Source of the DNA: Nemertoderma westbladi | Lineage: Eukaryota > Xenacoelomorpha > Nemertodermatida > Nemertodermatidae | NCBI GenBank assembly: GCA_032718475.1 | Contig: JAUCBJ010008351.1 | Coordinates: 1 to 57,027 of the forward strand | Direction: 5' to 3' | Length of the DNA: 57,027 bases | Shown here: piece after piece, positions 43,676 to 54,284 of the stretch | How positions within the stretch are numbered: the stretch's first letter is position 1 | How the letters are laid out: each line of letters opens with the position of its first letter | The notes under the pieces: model-generated | Seen by the model: only the letters and a program-made list of their open reading frames with translations | Databases searched by the model: none | Told to the model about the DNA's origin: nothing | Program-made: the position numbers and the translations under genes

Positions 43676-46600
43676 TTATTTACTAATATTAGGTGGAGAT
43701 TTGTAGTCTCCAGACTCGTTATGAGTCTCTTCAAGAAGTACGAGACGTTGAGTAGGTCTGTCAACTGTACGACCGTCAATTGTCCGTACCGTCACAGTTC
43801 TTGTCACTCCATCCATAGATGGATGTGTGGCTAAAATTACACCTGTTATCCAGAAGCGTCTTTTTAGATTCACTTCTGCTAACAGCACGTGATCTCCCGG
43901 CTTTAATACGCGGGTATTATTGTACCAAGTTGTTCTGGCAGAAATAGAGGGCAAATAATGGTTTTGCCATATTTCCCAGAATTTGTTAGCCAGTAGTTGC
44001 GTGATTTTCCACGCTTTTATACCGTAGCTATCGCTTTCCATTGGAATAGAAATAGGCGTCAATATGGTCGGTGCCTGCATTAGCAGGTGTGCCGGTGTCA
44101 AAGCAAACTGAGATTGTTTGTCATCGGGTACTAATACTATTGGTCTAGTATTTAGTATTGCCTCGATTTCAACAAACAGTGTTGTCAATTGGTCGTCTGT
44201 CAATATGTGGTTTACTGGAATGACCTTTGCCATTGCCGTTTTGATAGATCTAATCAATCTCTCCCAGACTCCGCCTCTCCATGGACTATCTGGAGGATTA
44301 AACTTCCAAACAATCTTGTGAGGTTGTAGTTCGTTCGAGATTTGATCATGATCTAATTTCTTAAAGGCTCTAGCAATCTCATTTCGAGCACCAACAAAGT
44401 TTGTCCCTTGGTCTGAGTACAAGCATTTTACTAGTCCGCGTCTGGCGATAAATCGCCGCAATGCTAGTATAAACGCGTTGGTGGAAAGATCCATCACACG
44501 TTCAATATGAACTGCCCTACTGGACATACATGTGAAAATCAGTCCCCAGCGTTTTACTAGTATACGTCCACGTTTCGTATGTATGGGACCAAAGCAATCA
44601 ATTCCAGTCTCTGTAAAAGGTGGTCTGAATGCTTGAAGTCGTGCTTGTGGAAGTTCACTCATTTCTTGGGTACCTATTCTAGAATGTACCTTTTTACAAA
44701 TAATACACGTACGTGTCACTGAACTTAACGCTTTACTGGGTCTAATTAATACAAATCTTGTACGTAAGTAAGAAAGACAGTGGTGTCTTCCAGCGTGTTT
44801 CAGATGTAAATGTGCGTCCAGTATCATTGCACGTTGTAGTTCGTGATGTTGCGGTATTATTATTGGGTATCTAAAGTTTGTGTTAAAGTCAATGTTTTGA
44901 AGCCGAGATTTATGACAAATTAAGCCATTATAAATTATCGGACTCCAACTCAATATTGGTGACGACTTTATTGGTTGACCTTGATTTATAGATGTGAATT
45001 CGCGCGCGAAATATCGCAGTTGGTAATGGCGAATTAATTTAATCTCACACCTGTCAATCTCAGTCAATGTAAGCCGACGTGTGAAGTCTCGTTTGCCTTT
45101 AACGTATTGTACAAAACGTACAATCCACGCTAATTTTCGGCAAGCGTTTGTCCAAGAATCTGTTAGGTTTACAATACGGTCGACGTAAGTATTTGTGACG
45201 TCATCAGGTAAGTCAATGGAGAATTTGGAAGGTTTTGATTTACTAGAAGGGCCCACGGGTCCGCCGGTAAGTATTCCCTTGTTGACTGTTGATCCGTCTG
45301 GGTCTACAAGTAATTTGTCCTTCTTCGTCTTCTTACCTTGATTGTCACTACTTTGTAAGTCGATCGTTAATGGTGGTTTGAACTCTATGGGGTCAGTGGG
45401 TTTCGGTAAACTTATTTTTCTGCCGACATTAATCCCAGGTCTCACCATAGGTTGCAAGTTCGGTATGTCTCTTGAGCGCAAAGTAACACCTGTATTTACA
45501 TTAGCGTAGGTACTACCCACATCTGTAATACATGAGGTTTCACCGTGCTTATGGTTACTCAAGTGTGTCAAAATTGGTAGTTTGTCAATACAAGGCCGCT
45601 CCAATAGAGAAACTGCGGCTTTACTGTTTGTCAATATGTTACTAGTGTCTAGTAGAACATTTTGTGACATGTCTGGTAAAATGTTTCGCGGAACATCCGG
45701 CGAAATATCTAGTGACGTGTCTGGCAAAACGTCTGGTTGACCGTCTAGTAACGTGTCTGGCGATACGTCTGGTAACGTATCTGGTTGTTTGTCAATAGAA
45801 GGCCGCTCCAACAGAGAAACTGCGGCTTTACTGTTTGTCAGTATGTTACTAGTGTCTGGTAGAACATTTTGTGATATGTCTGGCAAAACGTCTGGTTGAC
45901 CGTCTGGTAACGTGTCTGGTTGACCGTCTGGCGATATGTCTGGTGTAGAAAGGCTCGCAAGTCTTCCTCTCTTGACCTTTGAAGTTATATCCTTCCATTT
46001 CGCCTTCGGTTTCTTCTTAAGTTTGGCCGCCGTTGTCCTTTTCTTTGCCTTCCCCTTTTTTGGTTTCTTGATTTCGGCGTCCTTAGGGATAGTGTTAGAC
46101 TTGTTGTCATATAGTGGTGGCCAATTTAGTGTTGATCTTTGTAAGAATTGAGGTCCGTGTTGCCAAAATTCTTTGTTCTCCGGTTTACAGAATTCCTCAG
46201 GCATCATTCCTCGCGACGCAATATCGGCTGGGTTTTGTGGTCCGGGACAATGTCGCCAATCTTCTTTTATTGAACGGTCTAGAATTTCTGCGCGACGGTT
46301 AGCTACGAATGTCTTGAATTCAAGTGTGTCGTTATTTATGTAAAATAAAACCAACGTCGCGTCAGTCCAATAAAATATCTGTAAACTTGACTGTAGTTCT
46401 GTCTGTATGAGGTTCACGATGGTGGTTGACAGGGTTGCGGCTTGTAGCTCAGCTCGTGGTGTCGTCATATACTTAGTAGGCATTGTTTTCGCCTTAGAAG
46501 TAATGAGCGAAACATCGAATTCTTCTGAGTCTACTTGTCTGCGCAAGTACGCTGCCACACCAAAACCGTTGTCACTAGCGTCGGAAAAACAGTGTAATTC

Positions 46601-47666
46601 CAAGTTGTCAGGAAATGTTGTTTGTAATGGAAAGTAGACTCTGGGTATGGAATAATCCTCTAGCGAAGATAATTCTGCCTCCCAGGTCTTCCATAAGTCC
46701 ACTTGGTCTGATAAGATCGGCTCGTCCCATGTCAGTCCATCCTTCCAAATACTGCGCATATAAATGCGGGCTTGCAGTATTATTGGACTGATGAATCCTA
46801 ATGGATCAAACAATCGGCTCAATTTTGACAAGCATGATCTCTTTGTCAGTGTGTTTTCTTGACTGTCCAGTCTCACCTTCACTCGAAAGTTGTCTGTGTT
46901 TGGGTCCCAAAAGAGCCCCAACACCTTGGTCGTCAGTAGTGGTTCGAACTCTAGGTCTATGTCACCACCTCCACGCTCAGTCGTTCCGAATGAGTCTACT
47001 AATTCGGCACTGTTTGAGGCGAATTTGGTGAGGTTAAAACCTCCGCCCGCTAAGCAGTCCCATAATTGATGTGCTACTGTTGTAGCACGTTCTACTGTGT
47101 CGCAACTCTGTAATCCGTCGTCGACGTAAAAGTCACGTTCCACAATCCTAATTATCTCTGGGTCATACAGGTGTTTCTGATCCCTAGCGGCTTGTTTTAG
47201 GGCATACATGGTACAGTTTGGGCTGTCCCTGGCACCGAAAACGCGAACTTGCATTTGGTAAGTCGCTGGTGGTAGACTTAAGTCTCCTTCCGGATACCAG
47301 AGGAACCTCAAACTGTCTTTGTCTTGCTCTAACGCTCTCACTTGGTGAAACATAGCTTCAAAGTCACAAGTAAAAGCTACTTGACGCTGACGGAAGCGCA
47401 TAATCACCCCCATAAGATAATTATTCATGTTTGGTCCATCCATCAACTCGCTATTGAGGGACATTCCCTCAAACAGAGCCGCACAGTCATTGACTACGCG
47501 TACTTTATCTGGTTTGTCGGGGTGTCTCACATAGTGATGTGGCAGGTAGTATGTCTGGTTAGTCACTATCTCTGGGTTAGTCATTCGGATAGCGTATCCC
47601 TTAGTCAAATACGTCTCCATCTGAGTGTTGTACTGCAGATGGGCTTTCTCGTCCTTTAATAGACGT
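43676..47666 (-). CDS. pol: Pol of Pao-II: reverse transcriptase, RNase H and integrase
   Basis: Numbered from the first internal ATG (47620; 1314 residues), but the frame is open to the LINE insertion at 47666. RT: palm Asp in CDFEAMFHQV (D86) and YVDD at 165-168. RNase H: D347 (FSDASDNGFG), E391 (RAELQAA), D420 (YWTDATLVL), then WRHCPGPQNPADIASRG. A low-complexity linker (about 540-700) has repeated DGQPD-type units. Integrase: HHCC at H937, H942, C972 and C975; DDE at D1008 (GIDCFGPI), D1070 (YSDQGTNF) and E1120 (GGVWERLIRSIK); C-terminal DUF5641-like domain from about 1240. All catalytic residues are present. The protein makes cDNA and integrates it, but this copy cannot produce a whole polyprotein because a LINE splits it just before the RT. 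Confidence 0.95.
45594..45960 (-). repeat. 207-bp in-frame duplication in the Pao-II linker
   Basis: GGCCGCTCCAATAGAGAAAC at 45594 recurs with a few changes at 45801. The unit is 207 bp, or 69 codons. Within it GTCTGG-based 15-18 bp subrepeats encode DGQPD/LPD/ISPD. The length, a multiple of three, keeps the frame. Confidence 0.85.
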
Positions 47667-50215
47667 AAACGTCACACACGCTCTAATGCATCACCACGCG
47701 GGTCTGACCTCAACACATTCCTATTGGGAAACAACCTCGCTGCCATTGACACGTTTCAGGAGTTCAGTGGCCCATGTTATACCTTCTTCCGCAATGGGGA
47801 TGGGATATCCTACATTGACCACATCATCTGCAACACTACAACTACCAATCTGATTTCAGGCATCGTACACGACCCCCGTCCTGCAGACAACACGTCTGAC
47901 CACGTTCCCATCATTGCTCAAATCGACTTTCATTTGCCGTTTGCGACTAATACCGTCCCCTCCAAACGCTGCCTCCCAACTGCAAAGGGCACTCCCTACA
48001 TTAGACTTAATTGGAAGAAGGTAACACCAGACCACCTACAAAAATACAACACAGAGGTCAAATCAAAACTGGCGAAAATCGTCTCCAAAATAGAGAACGT
48101 GACTAATTGGGATCAGGATACTTTAGATTTCATGGCCGTAAACATACAGGACATCATACGCTCTGCCGCCATGGCCCATATCCCAATTTGTAAGCCACAC
48201 CATAAATCGAAAAATCACAGGATTAGATCGCAGAAACTAGTGGATCGGGTGAAGATAACCAGGCGACTCTACAATGGGTGGCACCAACGTGGAAAGGGGG
48301 ATGACGACCCAATTGGAGCCGCATTCAAGGAATCAAAACGTATGACACGAAGGCTGCGCAACTTCCTGAACAAACAGTTTGTAAACTCAAACCTGGCCAA
48401 TAAGGCCACACTCCACCAACGCAACCCAAGCAAATTCTGGAATTATTTCAACAAAAATAAGTCGCCAGTTAAGGTACCAGAGGAAGTCCAATGCACGATA
48501 TTCAATAATTTACTTGAAGGCTCCCGGCGGAACAACTCTTCTTTTGACGATATTAACGCCAGGCTAGATCACTCCTGCCGCAACTCAACATGTCCTTCTG
48601 TTTCCCCCAGCACTGTCCAGAGAGCAGTTTCGCAACTGTCACTGGGTAAGTCACCCGATAGTAATTCTCTCGTTGTAGAACATATTTTACACTTAGATCC
48701 CGACAATAACCCAATCTGCAGTATCATTGCTAAACTACTAAACGAATCGATCCGCCTCGGACAGGCCCCTACTTAATTTGGTAGCACTGTAGTCAACTAC
48801 ATATACAAGGGTAAGAAGAAGAATACGTTGAATCCAAAGTCCTATCGACCAATCTCGATTGTAAATGTATTTGCTAAGATCATGGAAGCAGTAATACTAC
48901 AATATCTATGGAACTCTGATACATTCAGTAACCAAAATCAATTCGCGTATAAGAAAAAGTATGGTGCAGATATTATAATCTCCTTGGTGTTAGAGAACCT
49001 CGAGTACTATCGGCAACAAGGATCTCCAGTCTACCTCTGCCAACTAGACATCTCATCGGCGTTCGACAGTGTCGACTACAAGATCCTTCTTAATAAATTA
49101 CTTGATCATAATATTCTTAACCCATATTTGTGTCGTATCCTGATGAGTTATTATACCATCACCCAGCTCTACTTGAAATTCAACAACACCATACTATCCA
49201 CTCCAATCCCAGTCACTCACGGCCTAAAACAAGGGTCGCTACTCTCTCCGACCTTATTTAATATTTACGTGGCCGACATATTTAACATCCTTGAGAAGAA
49301 TGGCGCCGGATGTAGGGTCAGGGATATATGGATCGGCTGCCTTGGATATGCCGATGACTTACTACTCATGGCTTCCTCCCCAAAAGATATTGAATCAATG
49401 GTAAGGGTTGTCAACGAAGGAGCACACAACTTGCGATTAGAGATTGAGGCCACTAAGACCAGATGGATATACAGCGGTAGCCCTGCACATATTCCAACAT
49501 TCATGGACATCGGCGGGTCCTTGCTAGAACCTTCCAGTCACATAAATTTTCTGGGTTTTAAGATACCATGTAGCAAAGCTGATCCCCTTAAAGCAGCTAT
49601 GCATATCTAGCAGCGTACAGCGAGAGATTCCAGAGACAAGGATGGACTACCAGACATTTAACCTGCTCCACCATCGCCACTCTATGGAATAAAGTAGCGA
49701 TTCCGTCCGCATTGTACAATATCCAGTTCTTGGTCGGTGCTATGAAGTCCACCCAGTTAGAACAACTAGATGCCTACCATCGTAAGATCATGCGAGGACT
49801 GCTCTGCCTTGGTTCTTACACCTCAAATACTATAATCTACAATCTCATGGACTGCCCACCAATATCGGTTTCGGCTTTTCGCCTCTGTATAGGGACGCTA
49901 ATAAGACTGACGAAGTGCCCAAATCATCCACTACAAACTTCTCTGCGCCACTTACTAGACCTCAATACAAAGGGGAAATACCAAGGCCTCGGCAGCACCT
50001 ACAAGATGGCCCAGACCCACTTCCTCCTACCTCGGCTCGCGTCGATCCTTCTGTATGAATACTCCTTAAAGAGTCTGCAATCTCGTTTGTCAATTTCTAA
50101 TCCCCCACCATATGACCTTGTCAGCTCCAATTTCATAAGAAACTGCTACAGCCTTAGCACGATCACATTCGAAACCAAGCATAAAATGATACTAGACTAT
50201 TTCAACATTATATAG
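47667..50215 (+). pseudogene. LINE endonuclease/reverse transcriptase, broken
   Basis: The reading frame starts in the APE endonuclease C-terminal half (SYIDHIICN and TSDHVPIIAQ), passes through a basic linker, then RT: YRPISIVNVFAKIMEAVI, the palm CQLDISSAFDSVDY, HGLKQGSLLSPTLFN and GYADDLLLMA. An in-frame TAA lies at 48774-48776; the frame is open again immediately after. A frame change at about 49600 is needed to continue into the last part (to 50215), which has a His/Cys-containing C-terminal region. The palm residues are intact but the gene lacks its 5' half and carries a stop and a frameshift, so it is dead. The CR1/Jockey assignment is provisional. Confidence 0.88.
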
Positions 50216-50829
50216 CACTCTCAGCATTGCCGCGAATAGGGGTTCATAATATGTGGCTGCATCCTCACCTGCACCTAGCTTGTCAAATTCTAATCCCTGA
50301 CAATACGACCTCGTTATTTGACGTTTTAACTACAAATTTTAAAAAGTGTCAAGCTTGAATCTGTTCATTTTATCTGATACTTACTGTTTATTTAATATTT
50401 TATCGAGTTTGTTAAGACCACCTTAAATGGATCACCTGGGACATGGCGCGTCCTTCACTTGTAGTTTGTCGCCATTATTGCTACGTGAATAATATAATTA
50501 CAAACTTATATGAGTGGCTTAGATAATTGCCCTTATATTTTACTATAAACAGAACCCACTACTAACTATTGGTGAAAATGTTTCTTGGTTCGACCATTTT
50601 AATATGAAAAAGCCTATGTATGTATATATAGTTTAACTGTGTCGTATTAGAACCTACTAATAATTATTGGTGAAATCGATCCTGTATATATATACTCTTC
50701 GTGTCACCATGTTGTTCAGTTTTTATTTGTGCCATAACTGTGAATATGGGTTTTACATAATTCAAATAATTATGATTAAAAGTGCCAGCCTGCCTGGTTT
50801 CTATGTTGAAATGAATGAATGAATGAATG
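47667..50829 (+). mobile_element. 5'-truncated LINE inserted in Pao-II pol
   Basis: 3163 bp flanked by the duplication TAGACGT (47660-47666 and 50830-50836). The element begins inside the endonuclease domain and ends in a GAATGAATGAATGAATG tail (about 50812-50829). A 3' microsatellite tail and 5' truncation are usual for CR1/Jockey-type LINEs. Its 3' UTR runs from 50219 to 50829 and shows no further gene. Confidence 0.92.
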
Positions 50830-52610
50830 TAGACGTCTTAAAGCTAGTGGGTAGTTATTTATAAGTTTAGGACTTTGGCTACGCCATAACATCCCCACCT
50901 CATAATGTCCGTCTTTCGTCTGGCGGATAGTATCTTCCATGATCCTCAAAGATTGTTTCTCTTGTTCCGACATACATGGTTCGTAGCTACCAGGTTCAGC
51001 TGTATCTTGTTCTAACCACCTGATAGTCTTCTCCGTTAATTCTTTGTCCAGTGCAGCTTGTTCCACTTGATGGTTTCTTAACGCGTCATCATCGATATCG
51101 ACGGGTATTGTTGAGGTTATTGGGGTAGGTAGACTCGCAAGCCTTCCGGCGTTATCATCTGTCATCGATGGAATCTCTAGCTGACTCGTCTTCTCCCCAA
51201 GTTCTGAACTCACCTGGTGAATTAGCTGCTCCTTGTGACTTATCATACTAGTTACACGTCTGTCATGTCTTGTATGTAAGGTAGTATGGTCCACGTCGTG
51301 TGAAAAGGAATGAATTGAATTTGTAGTTAATAAACTACATGTACTTTGTACATCGTCTTCCTCGTCACTTATGTCTAGTGTGCGCACAGGCGCTCGAGTA
51401 TACCACCCTATCGGCGTTCTACAGGCGTATGCGTTTCCCGCTACGACTGCCGATGGTCTGGTTTCCCACACTTGATGTAGGTTGAATTGGTCCGTCCCGA
51501 TCAGCATGGCTACCGATCTATAATTGACAGGACATTCAGGTACACCAAGGTGTCTGAAATACTTACGGTCCTCCAAGGATTGTTCTGGGACAGGACCTAG
51601 TAGGTTACTAAAGTCTTTTGTGGCCGCAAAAGTCAAATCCTTGAAGGGTAACAAAGACCTCTCCTTTTCGCTGTGTTGCGATTTTGGAAGAAGAGTGTCT
51701 AAGTTTAACTTAACTCGTGTCACTGGTATTGCACGTTGTCCGTGCATACTACTCACGGTATAGCTGACGCGCTTACCTTGTTTGAGATCCGTCACTACAT
51801 CAGCTATCTGCTCATCCACGTAGCTGTGAGATGAGGCTGAATCCAGGATAGCGTAGATTCTCTTGCTCCCTTTCGTGCCAGTAATCTTAATCGGAATTAC
51901 ACTGAATCCCTTTAGTTGGTCAGTCGTCAGAAGCACGATCGATGGTTGTTCGTCTCCATCAGAATATACGTCGTCGTCTTCTGACTCTTCGTCCGACGAT
52001 CCGGATTGTTCTGAGAAGCAATCCTTTATATGTGTCACAAAGGTTGGAGTCGTTTTCGATTCTCGATTTTTGTAGGCCACGTTACATCTCGCTGCTGCTT
52101 CCGGGTGTTCCCTGGTGAAGCGTTTTGTCGGCGTGTGGCTGTCTGTGTGGAGCAGACCGTCGTGGTTGCGTCCACAGGATGGACAAGTGTCGGTATTTGG
52201 GCAATCCTTGCGAACGTGTCCGTGTCGCGTACACCGCCAACAAGAGTCCAATGGCCGTATCTGCAGCCATCGTTCTTCCGAGTTTAACTCGCGAAACTGT
52301 CGACAACCTCTCAACTTGTGACCGATATACCGCTTGCCCAAATGCTCGCAGTATTGGCAGCCACTGAAGTCGGTACTGAGTTGCTGTCTAGTCTGCTTTG
52401 TCCCAATGGGCGCAGATACCCTACTACCGTCCGAGAATTGTCGGGTTTCCGTCGGTGTGGCGTAAGTGGCCGTCTTGGTGGATGTTGTCTGGGGTTTTTG
52501 TCGGTTTGAGGATGGCAAGGTGATTCCTTCTGCCACGATGTGCTGGTCAGTGTAGTTGGATCGAGTTTCTACCACTGCCTCCCTGGATATCAAAAGGTAT
52601 ACATCCTCCA
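50830..52610 (-). CDS. Gag C-terminal/zinc-knuckle/protease part of Pao-II
   Basis: 605 residues if counted from the first TTG; the frame is open a little further upstream to the break near 52610, and no ATG start is present, so the Gag N-terminus is missing. The last 17 codons of the ORF fall in the LINE. Zinc clusters: C79-X2-C82...H92...C97, then CWRCTRHGHVRKDC (118-131) and CPSCGRNHDGLLH (137-149), the BEL triple. Protease: IYAILDSASSHSYVD with catalytic Asp 251. The C-terminal part has the region that precedes RT in BEL/Pao (EVGMLWR...NNYPLALRRL). The frame continues into the 43676-47666 ORF once the LINE is discounted, so both are halves of one gene. A GRLASLPTP stretch resembles GRLASLSTP in the pol linker. 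Confidence 0.9.
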
Positions 52611-52614
52611 GTTT

Positions 52615-53035
52615 TAAGAATCCACCCCGTTATCCCCGTTATTCATATTCATTTACTATGTTTACATCATTTCCGTCATAGGTGAATTTATCCATCATTG
52701 CAAGTCTACCTCCATTTCTAAATTTGATTATTTTTGTTTTCTTCAAGTTTACTTCCATGTTGTTGGCTTTACACCAATTATGTAATGCATCTAGGGCATG
52801 TTGGATATCCAGTGGGTTTTTCGAATATATGGCAAGGTCGTCAGCGAGGAATAAGAATTTGAGAGAGGAGGCTATTTATCGGAGAACAGTGGCTAGGTCG
52901 GTCGATGATGAAAATTAAGAAGCAGGTTGGGCTGAAACAATCTCCTTGAAGGACTCCACGAAGCTGTTGTATAGCATTGGATAGTTGTAGGCCGTCATAT
53001 ATTTGGATGCTGTTTTCTAGAATGTTGTAAAAGCC
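52615..53035 (-). pseudogene. LINE reverse transcriptase fragment
   Basis: Read on the minus strand: ENSIQIYDGLQL, then LRGVLQGDCFSPTCF, and after a frame change ADDLAIYSKNPLDIQ and NNMEVNLKKTKIIKF. These are RT palm motifs B' and C and the following region. The fragment is bounded by the plus-strand LTR at 53036 and by the broken 5' side of Pao-II at about 52610. It differs from the LINE at 47667-50829. Confidence 0.8.
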
Positions 53036-54284
53036 TTTGCTGAATTGCCCCGTTATTTTTATTATCTTTTACATTAAAATACTCTGTAGTTGATTTAATA
53101 AGTGTAAGAGACCGTATTATTGCTGTATCGGTGTTTTTAGAGGATCTAAGACCTATTTCCTCCGTATGTGTACTGTGAAAGGCATATTTTATGATTCTAT
53201 GGCAATTCGTGACGCAAAGGGGTGATAGCTACTCTTGAACAGTAGTTACTATGACTACGGTTAACAGCTGACATTCATACGTGTTGATTTCCTTTGTTCT
53301 ACGGCGTCTCTCAGTTCAGTCAGCCAATGAGAGCGTTTTTGTGGCTCCTTGTACAGAAAATTTCCGAGAAATGACGCAATGCCTATGTGCAGTGTTTACA
53401 TTCAGTCCTGAGCCTAAGAAAGAACGGCTTGGAAGTATTTTGTGCTTTACTGTTTTTTAGTCGTACACTAGTAGGTTTAATTATAAAGGGCATATATCCT
53501 TTAACTGCGACTACATACCTAACGACTACCTGACTCATGGAATCACTGCTAACTGATCATACATCCTGACTGCTGAAACATTGCAAACTCATAACAATCA
53601 GTGTTCAGTTGTTGTGTTATACTGCTATTTACTGTCATTTCTTCATAATATGGTTGATGAATTATTATATTTGGAATAACGATAAATCACCCCGAAACCC
53701 AATATTCTTGATATACCGAAGGTAAGAGAGAAAGGTTACCAGATAACGATTGTGACTTATGTTAAAGTGGTTTGAAGTGAATCCAATGTTATTTGATAGA
53801 CCCTACATGAGTCAGCCTGTGTTCCTTTTATATGTGACTAAAATCAGTGAAGATTGGCAGATTAGTGTGCAGTATTGTGCAGCATTGTGTATGAGTGAGT
53901 CTGTTAAAGAAGCATTCCTAAAGAATGCGCCATATATGTGAATTATAATTAAGCCATATCGTTGTGAGTAGTTTAAGTCATAACTCTGTTTATATAGATA
54001 AAGCGCCACGTCCTAAAGGAACTGTTAATATTCCCGAAGGTAAATAATATTGTCAGAGATTATATAATACTGTCAGTCGAATAATACATTAGGCTTACAT
54101 AGCAACAAAATTAAACCGTCGAACCCAATCTCCCGGGAATCTCCAGCGGGTGAATGGTCGCGCACGGATTGGTTTCGACTAGTGTAGTGAATCAAATACT
54201 TGTCATAGACTAAAAACAGATTTAATATCTAGAAGACATCTTAATTTGGTGGGTTAAACTGCCAAAGGTCTGAAAGCGCGAACA
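53036..54284 (+). repeat. 5' LTR of a diverged plus-strand Pao-I relative
   Basis: 1249 bp, close to the 1258 bp of the Pao-I LTR. It starts TGTAAAAGC like the Pao-I LTR read on its coding strand and ends AAAGCGCGAACA where Pao-I ends AAAGCGCGTACA. Matching blocks include GGTTAACAGCTGA near 53265, CCAATGAGAGCG near 53320, CTAAAGGAACTGTTAATATT near 54014 and TAAACTGCCAAAGGTCT near 54255. The left edge is less certain, since the first 150 bp are strongly diverged and some could belong to the neighbouring LINE. Confidence 0.75.

Larger units (their letters stand above)
39520..52610 (-). mobile_element. BEL/Pao retrotransposon Pao-II, 5'-truncated and split by a LINE
   Basis: On the minus strand the order is Gag C-terminus/zinc knuckles/protease (52610-50830), LINE insertion (50829-47667), RT/RNase H/integrase (47666-43676), ORF3 (43012-41004), purine tract (41005-40991) and 3' LTR (40990 to about 39520). 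The 5' LTR and Gag N-terminus are missing; the left part of the gene joins a LINE fragment at about 52610. Protein sequences differ widely from Pao-I (for example protease motif ILDSASSHSYVD against LLDSGSTGTFID), so this is a separate lineage. The 39520 end is approximate. Confidence 0.82.

Noticed and set aside
33797-52610. Reading the LTR at 33797 and the Pao-II genes as one element
   Set aside because: Two ORF3 genes, two purine tracts and a second LTR with TATA box (about 39520-40990) lie between, and the proteins are from diverged lineages. These are two elements.
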